64,000 nucleotides of DNA from Novosphingobium sp. PP1Y (GCF_000253255.1 NC_015580.1:3795001-3859000); one strand, 5' to 3'; positions 9,674 to 19,032 are shown, numbered from the stretch's first letter. The notes: generated by a model not told the origin, from the sequence alone. Numbers and translations are program-made.

Positions 9674-10922
9674 AGACCGTCACCTCGGGCAAGACGCCCA
9701 CACCCGGAGCAGGGGCCGCAAGGTCTGCCTCGCTCCAGCCGCGGCCCTGCGCCGTCCACAGGCGGATCGAAGCCGCGGCGAGATCCGCCCGCGCCCTGAT
9801 CCTCGCTTCCTCGACGGCGAGCGCCGCTGCCTCCGCCACGTAAACCGTCGAGAAGTCCCCGGTTCCCGAGCGATAGGCAAGGCGCGCATCCTTCGCCGTC
9901 ATACGGGCGCCGCGCCCGCTGTTCTCCAGCTTCGCCTGTCGCACGGCCGCTGCCGCAACCGCCTCGCGGTCGCGCGTCATCTCGGCAAAGGCATCGCGCT
10001 GGGCTTCGCGATACTTGGCGATCGCCAGGGCGGCGGGCGAATCCGCTGGTGCCGTCTCGGTATCGCCGGAGAGTACGGCATCGAGATCCTCCTGCGTGAC
10101 CTTCTGGCGCGTCATGTCCGCGATCAGGCTGTTCTCCAGTGCCAGCAGGTCCGCCCGGTGCGCCGCCGAAAGACGAGTCGTCCCCGCCACGTTCGCGGCG
10201 ATATCGGGAACCTTCCCGTCATCGCCGAGCGTGGCCGCGAGCCCTTCGAGTTCCATGCCGGTAAGCCGCGCCAATTCGCGCTTGGCGGCCTCGAGCTTCT
10301 CGCGGGAGGCATCGAGATCGCTTTGCGTCACCGAAACCAAGGAACCGGCCAACCCCGAATCGAGGCCCGGCGCCAGTCCCGCCTCGCGACGAAAGCCGGC
10401 GATTTCCGCATTGTCGTTGAACTGCTCGAGCATCTTTGCGCGCAGGCCGAAGGTTTCCTGCAGCCGACGCACTTCGAAATAGGCGGCAGCGATGTCCGCC
10501 GCGACATGGGCCCGGCGATCGGCATGGCGATAGGCTCGGGCCTGGCTGGCCGCTTCGTCGGCATTCTTCGCGCTGGCATTGAACAGGCGCTGGATGCGCG
10601 ATCCCAACTTTCTTGCCGCCGCATCGGCCTGGAGTTCCCTGGCCTGCAGGCTGAGGCTGTCGCAGACGAGGGATGGATTGGCCTTCAGGCCCCTTTCGAC
10701 AAGATCGGCCAGAACCGGATCGCCTGCGGTCTGCCACCATAGCGGCATCCACTCCCCGCTCTCTGCCGCCGCGGCTTCGCTTCCCGCCTCGACCGGCTCG
10801 GCGGCCGGTTGCAATCCTCCCAGCTCGGCCGGGTTCGCGGTGCATCCCGCCAGCAGCAGCGCCAGCGCCATGGCCGCAAGGGTGGAACGGTATGAAGGGA
10901 GGTCCGACACGGAATTTCGCAT
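9666..10922 (-). CDS. TolC/NodT-type outer-membrane efflux lipoprotein
   Basis: Protein of 418 residues. I chose the ATG at 10922 because it gives a short lipoprotein signal with lipobox LLAGC (Cys27); the longer frame adds 19 residues ahead of it. The body shows the two-repeat, heptad-rich, Ala-rich helical pattern of outer-membrane efflux proteins, with family-like pieces such as WWQTAGDPVLADLVERGLKANPSL and YRSGTGDFSTVYVAEAAAL. It should form a trimeric channel across the outer membrane and periplasm. It is the first gene of the operon outer-membrane channel, adaptor, opgG, opgH, and so its upstream region (10923-11050) probably holds the promoter. The substrate is unknown. Confidence 0.88.
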   Translation of the reverse strand: MRNSVSDLPSYRSTLAAMALALLLAGCTANPAELGGLQPAAEPVEAGSEAAAAESGEWMPLWWQTAGDPVLADLVERGLKANPSLVCDSLSLQARELQADAAARKLGSRIQRLFNASAKNADEAASQARAYRHADRRAHVAADIAAAYFEVRRLQETFGLRAKMLEQFNDNAEIAGFRREAGLAPGLDSGLAGSLVSVTQSDLDASREKLEAAKRELARLTGMELEGLAATLGDDGKVPDIAANVAGTTRLSAAHRADLLALENSLIADMTRQKVTQEDLDAVLSGDTETAPADSPAALAIAKYREAQRDAFAEMTRDREAVAAAAVRQAKLENSGRGARMTAKDARLAYRSGTGDFSTVYVAEAAALAVEEARIRARADLAAASIRLWTAQGRGWSEADLAAPAPGVGVLPEVTVCE

Positions 10923-11466
10923 AGCAGCTAAACCGCGAGAGGCAATTGCAACAAGGTGGAGATGACCGCGCGTCGACAACGGCCCGCATCTGTCCGCAGC
11001 TGCAAGGAACCGGCTGAAACGATTGGGAAACGGGACCAGCCGCAGATCGATTGCGGCTGCCAGCCACGCAAGGCGCGTTAGTTCACGCGAGTTGCCCCCG
11101 CCCCCTTTGCCAGCGCCCTCGATAGCGATCCGCCCGACGTTTCGCGAGACAGTAGGCCGGCGCGTTGAGCCATCGGTCAGGCACGTCGCCGGGAGGTCGG
11201 CCTACCGGCACGGGCGGTTCGTCGGCGGAATCGGTCGTTGGGAGATCGCAGCGGCGGACGAAACAGCGGCTCGGCTGCGACCAGGCGGTCCAGAGAAGCG
11301 AGACGGTGACCGTGCCTTGCGCGAACGCCGAAAAAATGCCGCATCTCACGATTGCGGCGTGCGGCACCCCTGACCGAGGGGTGCCAGTGAGTTGATTCGT
11401 GGCCTGTTATCCTGGGACGCAGTCGCCTGCAGCGCGATTCGGCGCTGCAGGCGGCTTGAGCCCCAC
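10923..11466. other. Intergenic region of 544 bases
   Basis: I see no convincing gene. Short frames on both strands read as low-information Arg/Pro-rich sequence. The right end holds a 12-bp perfect hairpin (11424-11453) just after the receptor stop codon. The left end should hold the promoter of the efflux-opgGH operon, but no clear -35/-10 elements stand out. Confidence 0.5.
11424..11453 (-). terminator. Hairpin downstream of TonB-dependent receptor gene
   Basis: A perfect 12-bp inverted repeat (11424-11435 with 11442-11453) with a 6-base loop lies 13 bases past the stop codon of the receptor gene. No T-tract follows on the minus strand, so it may be an mRNA-stabilising or weak terminator hairpin. 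Confidence 0.55.
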
Positions 11467-14094
11467 TTAGAAGTCTATCCGCGCACGCAGACCATAGCTG
11501 CGCGCATCGTTGAGGAAGCGGATGTTGAGCGCCGAACCGACCAGCGACTTCTGCGACACTTCCTTGTCGAAGAGGTTGCTTGCCCAAGCTTCGAGGCGCA
11601 GGTTGTCGATGGTCAGGCCAGCTCCGAGGTTCACCGTCGCAAAGCCCTTCTGACGGTCGGGGAAACCGGCTTCGAAGGCATTCTGGCGGGTCCCGTCCAG
11701 GAAAACGATGTCGCTTTCGTTGAACTGGCTCAGGAAATACGACGAACGGTAGTTGAGCAGGGCCTGCCAGTCGAAGCGAGCCGACCCGATGTCGAACCAC
11801 TGGGACAGCCGCGCACTGACGTTCATCTTCGATGCCAGGGGCAAGCGGTTACCCACCAGGCTGATGAGCGGCGAGATGCCGCCCGCCTCGTCGTCCTTGG
11901 CGCGCACGTCCGCGACCGTGCCCTTGGTGATCTTGGTATTGAGATAGGCGGCGTTCACGTCGACACCGAAGTGAGCCGGCAGTTTGAAGCGCAGTTCGGC
12001 CTCCGCACCGTAGATGCGCGAAGCTCCGATGTTGCGGTTGACCAGCGAGTACCCGTTACAGACGGCGGGAGTCTGGCTCGTGTCGAGGTTGATGCAGGTC
12101 AGGTCCTGGAACACCTGGTTCGAGTAATCGTAGTAGAAGCCGGTCAGGTTGAAGACTGCCCTGCGCCCCAGGAAATCGAAGCTGTTGCGGCTGCCGACTT
12201 CATAGACGATCAGCTTCTCGGGGCTGTAGGTCTCGGGGATGAGCGACCCGTTGAAGCTGTCGTTGAAGCCGCCCGACTTGTGACCTGTCGATACCTTGGC
12301 ATAGACCATGTTGTCGTCGCTGAGGTCGTATTCGACGCCCAGGCGCCAGTCGACGAAGTTGAACTTCGAACTACCCACCTGCTGGCCGGGAATTGTCAGG
12401 TTGGCATAGCTGAAGCCGCCATTGCGATCCGAAGGGTTGTTGGTGGGGCAATCGACGAAACCATTGTCGATGTCGGGACGATCGATGCAGGTGCCGTTCG
12501 GGTTGCTGCCATCGGCAATGGCGCCGATCTGCGCAATCAGCGTGTCGCGCAGGCCAGGGGTCATGGTACCTTCGATCAGGAACTGCGCCATGTCCTGGTT
12601 CGAGGTGATGCCGCTGACGTCGAAGTTGGGCCGGTCGAGCAGCGCCGGACGGAAACCCTCGGTGCCGATACGCGTCGCAAAGCAGCAGGTATAGTCTTCA
12701 CCGCCGAGCGTGAGTGCCCAGTTCCCGCCGATGCCATAGCGCGACTTCTTCTCCTTGGTGTAGCGAAGGCCGCCGATGACGCGCAGGCGATCGGTCACGT
12801 CGTAAGTGCCGTCACCGTAGAAGGCGTAGCTTTCGCCGTTCACGTCAGGCATCACGAATTCGGTCGCCGAATAGCAGCAGTAGCCGCGATCCGAGAGCGC
12901 GAGATAGCCCACGGCCTGGTCTTCCTTGAAATAGAACCCGCCAACGTTCCAGCGCAGGCGCTGGTCGTCATTGGCGAAGAGGCGCATTTCATAAACCTGG
13001 CTCTTGGACTTGGCCTGCCATAAGTTGCCGGAGAAATTGTCGTACTGGACCGCCGAGAGATCGCGGCCCGGATAATTGATGCCGTCGCTCGACGCGTTGA
13101 TCTGGTAGAAGTCGACCGAACGATAGCTGCCTGTCAGCTCGGCGCTGAAGGTTCCGAAATCATAGTTGATCTTGCCCTGGACGCCCCAGAGCTCGTTCGT
13201 CATGTCGCCCTGGAGACCGCGATAGACGACGTCCTTGAGGTCCAGATCTTCCGGGCGCAGGCCGGTTGCGACGACTGCGCTGTAGATATTCGCGCCGGGA
13301 TAGCCGGTGCCGGTTTCCTTGCCGTAGTCACCGACGAACGAGACGCTCAGCTTGTCGGTCGGCTCCCAAAGCATCGACAGACGGCCTGCGTAGTTTTCCT
13401 CGAGACCGGCCGGCTTGAGACCGCGCGCGGGCTCACCGGTGGAAGCGTTCCTGAAGCCGTAGTCGCGGTTGATGTAATAGCCCGCCGCGCGCAGCGCGAA
13501 GGTGTCGCCCACCGGAATGTTGATCGCGCCTTCTGCGGCATTGGAAGAGCGGTTGCCGGCTTCGGCTTGCAGATAACCGCTGAACTGGCCAAGGCGCGGC
13601 TTCGCGGTGATGATATTGAGCGTTCCGGCCAGCGCATTGCGGCCATAGAGTGTACCCTGCGGGCCCTTGTTCACCTCGACGCGGTCAAGGTCATAGAACA
13701 TCAGGCCCAGGCCCCGCGGCCGCGGAATGTATGTTCCGTTCAGGTGCGGCGCTGCACCCGGATCTCCCAGTTCCGTATTGTTGGCCGAGCCGACGCCGCG
13801 GATGAAGATCTCGATATTGCCTTCCTGATTGGCAATGCTGAGCCCCGGAACCGCAACCTGCAACTGGCGCAGTTCGGAAATGCCGTCCTGGCGCAGTTGT
13901 TCGGAGCCGAGCGCCTGAACGACACCCGAGACGTCCTGCAGATTCTCGGCGCGGCGGTTTGTCGTAACGATGATCGCTTCGCTGTCGTCGCTCACCGTGT
14001 CTGTGGTCGCGCGCTCCTGCGCGTGGGCCGGAAAGGCCGCCACCGACGATAGCAATGCAAGCAGCGCGGTACGCCGGAAATTACGCCGAGTCAT
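11467..14094 (-). CDS. TonB-dependent receptor (glucan-locus)
   Basis: Outer-membrane receptor of 875 residues. The ATG at 14094 has a GGGAGG ribosome site 7 bases upstream and gives a signal peptide (MTRRNFRRTALLALLSS, cleavage after AHA). A TonB box-like EAIIVTTNRR precedes the plug domain (VVQALGSEQLRQDG, IFIRGVGS, GTLYGRNALAGTLNI). The C-terminal beta-barrel ends in ARIDF, with the terminal Phe needed for barrel assembly. It starts 20 bases after the GH3 beta-glucosidase gene, so the two form an operon, which suggests uptake of a beta-linked glucoside or glucan oligosaccharide. Paralogues in this family also import aromatics and siderophores, so the substrate rests on context. Confidence 0.9.
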   Translation of the reverse strand: MTRRNFRRTALLALLSSVAAFPAHAQERATTDTVSDDSEAIIVTTNRRAENLQDVSGVVQALGSEQLRQDGISELRQLQVAVPGLSIANQEGNIEIFIRGVGSANNTELGDPGAAPHLNGTYIPRPRGLGLMFYDLDRVEVNKGPQGTLYGRNALAGTLNIITAKPRLGQFSGYLQAEAGNRSSNAAEGAINIPVGDTFALRAAGYYINRDYGFRNASTGEPARGLKPAGLEENYAGRLSMLWEPTDKLSVSFVGDYGKETGTGYPGANIYSAVVATGLRPEDLDLKDVVYRGLQGDMTNELWGVQGKINYDFGTFSAELTGSYRSVDFYQINASSDGINYPGRDLSAVQYDNFSGNLWQAKSKSQVYEMRLFANDDQRLRWNVGGFYFKEDQAVGYLALSDRGYCCYSATEFVMPDVNGESYAFYGDGTYDVTDRLRVIGGLRYTKEKKSRYGIGGNWALTLGGEDYTCCFATRIGTEGFRPALLDRPNFDVSGITSNQDMAQFLIEGTMTPGLRDTLIAQIGAIADGSNPNGTCIDRPDIDNGFVDCPTNNPSDRNGGFSYANLTIPGQQVGSSKFNFVDWRLGVEYDLSDDNMVYAKVSTGHKSGGFNDSFNGSLIPETYSPEKLIVYEVGSRNSFDFLGRRAVFNLTGFYYDYSNQVFQDLTCINLDTSQTPAVCNGYSLVNRNIGASRIYGAEAELRFKLPAHFGVDVNAAYLNTKITKGTVADVRAKDDEAGGISPLISLVGNRLPLASKMNVSARLSQWFDIGSARFDWQALLNYRSSYFLSQFNESDIVFLDGTRQNAFEAGFPDRQKGFATVNLGAGLTIDNLRLEAWASNLFDKEVSQKSLVGSALNIRFLNDARSYGLRARIDF

Positions 14095-14114
14095 TTCATC
14101 CTCCCTGTTGGATT

Positions 14115-16628
14115 TCATTTACAAGCAAGTTGCGGGCCCGACGGCGCGAGAATGCGCGCCGAGGAGAGCGTCAGGTCGAGACGGCCGGCCGTCGCGATCG
14201 AAAGCGGCCTGTCCACGCGGCTCATGTCGACGCCGGCCTTCTCGAAGCAGCGCAGCGGGATCGCCAGGCGCGTCCACTTCTGCGTGGCCGCAGCCTGCGC
14301 GAGCATGTTGCGGATCGGGAAACCTCCGACGCACTTGTCCCCGCAGGTCATCAGCAGGCTGACATCGGCGCTCGGAGCGGAGTTGACCTTGAATTCCAGC
14401 TCGAGGGCGAGTTCGCCATTCGCCTCGCGCGACAGATCCACCGGCTGGTCCTGAACGATAGCGGCCATGGCATTGCCCGCGCCGGTCCAGCTCAGTCGAA
14501 CCGAGTCCTCTTGTGCCGAGCGATCGACCGCACGCGCTTCGATCAGCGAGGGCCCCGGGTTCGTCGAGAGTGACCCCGGTGCGCCCAGCAACAGTCTACG
14601 GCCGTTGCCCGGCCGGCCCGCGGCAAAGAGAATTCCCGGGTCGGCAACCGCCGCGCTTGCGCGCTGCTCGGACAGCGTCGGCAGTGCGCCATTGTCGGTG
14701 AACGTCAGCCCGAAGCCATAGGGAAAGAGGGGATCGTAGTCCTTGTCGCCGAAGTTGACCGCGGTCTGGTCGCTCGACTTCGGCCAACTGTAGGGAAGCT
14801 TGCCGTGGAAGTCGGCCTTGCCGAACAGGACATCTGCTACGCCGCCGCCTTCGGAACCGGGCAGCCAGGCAGCGACGAACGCGTCAGCGGCATTGAGAAA
14901 CGGATTGACCCACATCGCGCGTCCGGAAAGAAACACGGCAACCGTGGGAACGCCTTTGGCCTTGAGCGCGCGCAAGAGCGCGAGGTTCTTCGCATCGTCG
15001 AAGGCGACATCGGGACGGTCGCCCTGAAATTCGGCATAGGGATCTTCGCCGAAGACGACGATCGCGACATCGGGCTTTTGCGCGTAGCTGCCGTCCACCG
15101 ACAAGGTCGCCTTGCCGCCCGCAGCCTCGACCGCTTCATCGATCCCTTCCCAGATGGTCTGGGCATTGGGGAAATCGGCGCGCGTGGTGCCGGTTCCCTG
15201 CCAGCTCAGCGTCCAGCCGCCAGCCTGTTTCGCCATGTTGTCGGCGCCGTCTCCGGCCACCAGCACGTTAGCCGAAGCCTTGAGCGGGAGTACGCTGCCG
15301 GCATTCTTGAGCAGGACAAGCGATTCGCGCACCGCGCGGCGCGCCACCGCCCGGTGTTCCTTGCTGCCGAGCAGCTCGAAGCGCCCGCCATAGGGCCGGG
15401 ATGAAGGCTTGCCCGCCTCGAACAGACCGGCACGGATCTTGACCCGCAGGATGCGGCGCACCGCGTCGTCCAGGCGGGCCAGCGGCAGCGTACCGTCCTT
15501 GGCATGCGCCAGCGTCGTTTGGTAAAGGCCCTTCCAGCTGTCGGGCGCCATATACATGTCGAGACCGGCCGCGACTGCCTGGGGACAATCGGTCGCGGTG
15601 CAGCCATCGACCTGGCCGTGACCGTTCCAGTCGCCGACCAGGAAGCCGTCGAAGTTCCAGCGATCCTTGATGAGATCGGTCATCATCGAGCGGTTGCCGT
15701 GCATCTTGGCACCGTTCCAGCTAGAGAAGCTGACCATGATCGATTGTACGCCCGCGTTCAGCGCCGGAATGTATGGCGGGCTGAACAGGTCGCGCAGGCG
15801 ATCTTCCGACATCTGTGTGTCGCCCTGGTCCTTGCCCCCGCTGGTGCCGCCATCGCCAAGAAAGTGCTTGGCCGTGGCGACGATATGCGGCCCGCGCAGC
15901 CAGTCCTTGTCGCCCAGCTTGCCCTGCAGGCCTTCGATCAGCGGCGCGGCAAAGCTGGCGCCGATCTCGGGCGTCTCGCCAAAGCCCTCGTAAGTACGCC
16001 CCCAGCGATCGTCCCGCACAACGGCGAGCGTCGGCGCAAAGGTCCAGTCGAGACCCGTGACGCGCATTTCTATCGCGGTTACTTCGCCGATGCGGCGGAT
16101 CAGTTCCGGATCGCGCGTTGCGCCAAGGCCGATGTTGTGGGGGAACAGCGTTGCGCCGACGATATTGTTATGGCCATGGACAGCGTCGCTGCCCCAGATG
16201 ATCGGGATGCGGGGGAGCTTTCCGCTCGGCTTCATCGACGCAGCGTAAAAGGCATCCGCCGCCGCCAGCCATTTCCTGGCCGGCGTATTGTAGTTGCCAT
16301 CTGGCGTTGTGTTGCCGCCATTGAGCACTGAACCGAGGTGGTAACGATAGACATCTTCGGGCGTCACGCTGCCGACGTCGGCCTGGATGATCTGTCCGAC
16401 CTTCTGCTCCAGCGACATGGCAGCGATCAGCCTGTCGATGCGGCTTTCGACGGCGGGATCGAGGGCGATCGTCGCCTGTCGGGCGGGCCATTCCTGGGAA
16501 TGCGCCTGACCGGCGCCCGCATCCGGACCGGATCCCTGCGCCACGGCGAGATTCGCGAAGCAAACGGAAGCCATGGCCACCAGCGACGTCGTACCAAACG
16601 CCAATGCGGCGCTGCGCGGCAGTTTCAT
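14115..16628 (-). CDS. Glycoside hydrolase family 3 exo-beta-glucosidase
   Basis: Protein of 837 residues with a signal peptide (hydrophobic run ending NLAVAQG), so periplasmic or surface. The ATG at 16628 follows a GGGAGGGG ribosome site. The N-terminal GH3 barrel shows IPIIWGSDAVHGHNN, ATAKHFLGDGGT and the nucleophile segment FLVGDWNGHGQVDG. The C-terminal GH3 domain includes VLVAGDGADNMAKQAGGW and WLPGSEGGGVADVLFG. A carbohydrate-binding-like extra domain occupies the last 170 or so residues, as in the ExoP/CelD-type cellobiase subgroup. It should release glucose from cello- or laminari-oligosaccharides. It heads an operon with the receptor and faces a LacI regulator, with two operator-like boxes in the gap. 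Confidence 0.92.
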   Translation of the reverse strand: MKLPRSAALAFGTTSLVAMASVCFANLAVAQGSGPDAGAGQAHSQEWPARQATIALDPAVESRIDRLIAAMSLEQKVGQIIQADVGSVTPEDVYRYHLGSVLNGGNTTPDGNYNTPARKWLAAADAFYAASMKPSGKLPRIPIIWGSDAVHGHNNIVGATLFPHNIGLGATRDPELIRRIGEVTAIEMRVTGLDWTFAPTLAVVRDDRWGRTYEGFGETPEIGASFAAPLIEGLQGKLGDKDWLRGPHIVATAKHFLGDGGTSGGKDQGDTQMSEDRLRDLFSPPYIPALNAGVQSIMVSFSSWNGAKMHGNRSMMTDLIKDRWNFDGFLVGDWNGHGQVDGCTATDCPQAVAAGLDMYMAPDSWKGLYQTTLAHAKDGTLPLARLDDAVRRILRVKIRAGLFEAGKPSSRPYGGRFELLGSKEHRAVARRAVRESLVLLKNAGSVLPLKASANVLVAGDGADNMAKQAGGWTLSWQGTGTTRADFPNAQTIWEGIDEAVEAAGGKATLSVDGSYAQKPDVAIVVFGEDPYAEFQGDRPDVAFDDAKNLALLRALKAKGVPTVAVFLSGRAMWVNPFLNAADAFVAAWLPGSEGGGVADVLFGKADFHGKLPYSWPKSSDQTAVNFGDKDYDPLFPYGFGLTFTDNGALPTLSEQRASAAVADPGILFAAGRPGNGRRLLLGAPGSLSTNPGPSLIEARAVDRSAQEDSVRLSWTGAGNAMAAIVQDQPVDLSREANGELALELEFKVNSAPSADVSLLMTCGDKCVGGFPIRNMLAQAAATQKWTRLAIPLRCFEKAGVDMSRVDRPLSIATAGRLDLTLSSARILAPSGPQLACK

Positions 16629-16651
16629 TTCCCCTCCCACCTTACAAAATT

Positions 16652-16685
16652 GTCAACGTTTACCGGCCTTGCGGTCAACGTTTAC
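16652..16685. promoter_or_regulatory. Paired LacI-type operator boxes upstream of GH3 operon
   Basis: The 12-mer GTCAACGTTTAC occurs twice, at 16652-16663 and 16674-16685, 22 bases apart (about two helical turns). Each copy is a near-palindrome around AACGTT with the central CG typical of LacI-family operators. They sit in the divergent gap between the GH3 gene and the LacI gene and are the best candidates for its binding sites. Assigning the regulator is an inference from position. Confidence 0.65.
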
Positions 16686-16700
16686 TGTCGATTGTCGACA
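16686..16700. promoter_or_regulatory. Inverted repeat TGTCGA-N3-TCGACA
   Basis: A perfect 6-bp inverted repeat with a 3-base spacer lies directly beside the second operator-like box. It may be an additional regulator site or part of the promoter of either divergent gene. Confidence 0.35.
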
Positions 16701-16771
16701 GAAGTCAATAGAGCCGTTAAGAAGGTTTCACGCTTGGGGGCGGCGATCCGGGAAATCGCCTAAATAGCTGA

Positions 16772-17806
16772 TTGGAGGGCACAATTTCAAAGCGACCAAC
16801 GATCGTCGATATTGCGCGGGTCGCTGGCGTGACGCCCAAGACCGTTTCGCGCGCACTGAACGATGCTCCTCACGTCAGCGAGAAAGTCCGCCAGAAGGTC
16901 AAGGAAGCCGCGGAGGCGCTCGACTATCATCCCAATATCGCCGCGCAGAGCCTGATCGCACGGCGTTCCTACCTGATCGGCCTGACGTACGAGCGGCCCA
17001 GCCCCAGCTACGTCGTCGAGCTGCAGAACGGCGCACTCAGCCGTCTGGAAACCGGGCGCTACCGCCTCGTCGTACTGCCTTTCAGCCAGGTGACGAGCCG
17101 CCAGGAAGAACTCGGCAAGCTGCTCCTGCGCGCCGGTCTCGACGGGGTACTCTTGGCGCCTCCGGCCTGCGACCAATCGCTGCTGCTCGACATGCTCGAC
17201 CGCCAGAAGCTGCCCTATGCGCGAATCACTCCGCACAGCGAGCTCGATCGCGGCCTCGTCGTCGCAATGGACGAAGTAGCGGCGGGCGAAGCGGTCGCCG
17301 CACATCTCCTGACGCTTGGACACAGGCGCATGGCGATCATTCTGGGCGATCCCTCCCACGCCGCGAGCATCGGGCGAATGGACGGCTATCGCCGCGCTTT
17401 CGAAAAAGCAGGCATTGCCATCGATCAGGACCTCGTGGTCACCGGCGACTTCACGTTCGATGTCGGCTACCGGGTCGCGCTGGAGCTGCTGCGCCGCTCG
17501 CCCCGGCCTACCGCGATCCTGGCGCAGAACGACGACATGGCCGTCGCCGCGATGGCCGCGGCGCGCGAGCTGGGGCTTGCAATTCCGCAGGAGGTGTCCG
17601 TCGCCGGCTTCGACAATTCCGAAGTGTCGCGCACCGCCTGGCCGCAGTTGACCACGGTGAACCAGCCCGTACGCGAAATGGCGTGGGACGCGGCCGACCG
17701 GCTTATCGCCGCGCTCGACGGCGACAGCGAGGTGCAGGAACCGCGCCGCCGCGATCACCCCCACGAACTTCTCATCCGCGCTTCGACCGTTCCGCCGCCG
17801 GCCTGA
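16772..17806 (+). CDS. LacI-family transcriptional regulator (GH3/receptor locus)
   Basis: Protein of about 344 residues. The N-terminal LacI helix-turn-helix reads TIVDIARVAGVTPKTVSRAL, followed by the hinge helix (IAAQSLIARRSYLIGL) and a periplasmic-binding-protein-like effector domain (GHRRMAIILGDP, TAILAQNDDMAVAAM, SVAGFDNSEVSR). The start is uncertain. TTG at 16772 opens the frame, but a GGAGGG motif overlaps that codon, which would fit a start at the ATT of 16784 instead. The gene is divergent from the GH3-receptor operon and probably represses it until a sugar is bound. It ends 26 bases from the convergent GH6 gene. Confidence 0.9.
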   Translation: MEGTISKRPTIVDIARVAGVTPKTVSRALNDAPHVSEKVRQKVKEAAEALDYHPNIAAQSLIARRSYLIGLTYERPSPSYVVELQNGALSRLETGRYRLVVLPFSQVTSRQEELGKLLLRAGLDGVLLAPPACDQSLLLDMLDRQKLPYARITPHSELDRGLVVAMDEVAAGEAVAAHLLTLGHRRMAIILGDPSHAASIGRMDGYRRAFEKAGIAIDQDLVVTGDFTFDVGYRVALELLRRSPRPTAILAQNDDMAVAAMAAARELGLAIPQEVSVAGFDNSEVSRTAWPQLTTVNQPVREMAWDAADRLIAALDGDSEVQEPRRRDHPHELLIRASTVPPPA

Positions 17807-17832
17807 AAGCGCCTGCCCGTTGCCCCAACAGA

Positions 17833-19032
17833 CTACTTCGCGATCAGTGGCGGATCTGCAAGTTCGACGAGTTCCCGCGCCTGAGCTGCGAACCAGGACC
17901 CCGCAGGCGGCGCGACTACACCACGCTCGGGGTCGGCTGGACCGCCCCGCCCGCGCAGACATTCGCCGTCCGATTCACCGGGGATCTTGATCCAGAGATA
18001 GGCATCGACATAGGCCTCATCGCTCTCCAGCGTCGGTCGCCGCCCCAGCCCGCGCCCGGGCGGATTGCACCAGACCTCCGCATCCCGGTACTTGCCCTGC
18101 GGAGGCAACCAACCGCCACGCCCGTTGCGGCTGGTGTCGATCACCGCCCGCTTCTGAAGCGCCGGATCGCGAGCGACTCCCAGTTGCCCGAACAACTGGT
18201 TGTAGGCAGCGGCGGTTCGTGCCGAGGCGGCGGCGAGATTATCGTCGTCCACCCCTTTTTCATGCGCGGGACACTGGCGAGGCTCCAGCCCGCCCCGATT
18301 CACCAGCGCGATGCAATCGCTGATCCATCGCGCGTAAGGGACCAGACGGGCATTGCTTTCGTAATTCGAGACATTGAGGAAAAAGCCATCCGCCCGCGCT
18401 ACGTCGGCGCGTATCAGCCGGCTTGACGCTTCCGCAGGAGACAGCCAGCCGCTCCCCGTACCATCCAGGTAGAGGCCGACATTCGGCAGAGTGGACAGAA
18501 CCAGAACCGCATCGCGCAACAGTTCAAAGCGCGTATCGGCGGCACGTTCGTCGATGCCGTCGGGTCGACAATTCTCAAGCTCTCCCGAAAGCGTCCGGTG
18601 CCAGGGAATAACGCCCAGCCCGTCCGGCTCGAGAATGACGATCGCCTCACGATCGCCGATACCCTTGGCAAATCCCCGAATCCAGGCACGATAGGCTGCG
18701 CCGTCCTTCGCGCCCCCGGCAGAATAGAGCGCGCAGTCGCGATAGGGGATGTTGTAAGCCACGAGCACCGGCACCTCGCGCCGCGCGGCAGCGCGATCCA
18801 CGAGGGCACGAACCTTGCGTTCGACCCCTTCGGGCGTCCCGTCGGTAAACCAGGATGCCGAAGGAATACGCGCCATCGAAAGGGCATCGCGGCGTGCCTG
18901 GCCTGTCAGGCGTTCCGCCACCCTGGCCGTCGTGCTTTTGGGATCGACGAACAGCCTGCGCCCCTCCACCTCGTTTGCCTGCGCAGACAAGGGGCACGCG
19001 CATAACATGAGCGTGAGCATCAAACGGATCAC
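17833..19032 (-). CDS. Glycoside hydrolase family 6 cellulase (endoglucanase/cellobiohydrolase)
   Basis: Protein of 399 residues with a signal peptide (MIRLMLTLMLCACPLSAQA). The start is GTG 19032, with GGAGGA 11 bases upstream. GH6 landmarks appear in order: VLVAYNIPYRDC with the catalytic-acid Asp, VILEPDGLGVIPW, LYLDGTGSGWL, GFFLNVSNY, IDTSRNGRGGW, EVWCNPPGRGLG, DAYLWIKIPGESDG and APPAGSWF. GH6 enzymes are inverting beta-1,4-glucanases. With no carbohydrate-binding module, it probably works in the periplasm on imported cello-oligosaccharides or mixed-linkage glucan (inference). It lies downstream of the PHP protein and the STN-type receptor on the same strand. Confidence 0.92.
   Translation of the reverse strand: MIRLMLTLMLCACPLSAQANEVEGRRLFVDPKSTTARVAERLTGQARRDALSMARIPSASWFTDGTPEGVERKVRALVDRAAARREVPVLVAYNIPYRDCALYSAGGAKDGAAYRAWIRGFAKGIGDREAIVILEPDGLGVIPWHRTLSGELENCRPDGIDERAADTRFELLRDAVLVLSTLPNVGLYLDGTGSGWLSPAEASSRLIRADVARADGFFLNVSNYESNARLVPYARWISDCIALVNRGGLEPRQCPAHEKGVDDDNLAAASARTAAAYNQLFGQLGVARDPALQKRAVIDTSRNGRGGWLPPQGKYRDAEVWCNPPGRGLGRRPTLESDEAYVDAYLWIKIPGESDGECLRGRGGPADPERGVVAPPAGSWFAAQARELVELADPPLIAK

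Noticed and set aside
8492..10922. Complete tripartite RND efflux system
   Set aside because: Only adaptor and outer-membrane channel are present; no large inner-membrane RND or ABC pump gene lies next to them.
11023..11373. 116-residue frame in the gap after the efflux operon
   Set aside because: It has Arg/Pro-rich composition, no motif, and overlaps equally poor frames on the other strand.
11392..13023. 543-residue open frame opposite the TonB receptor
   Set aside because: It is a shadow of the receptor gene with no signal peptide, motif or ribosome site.
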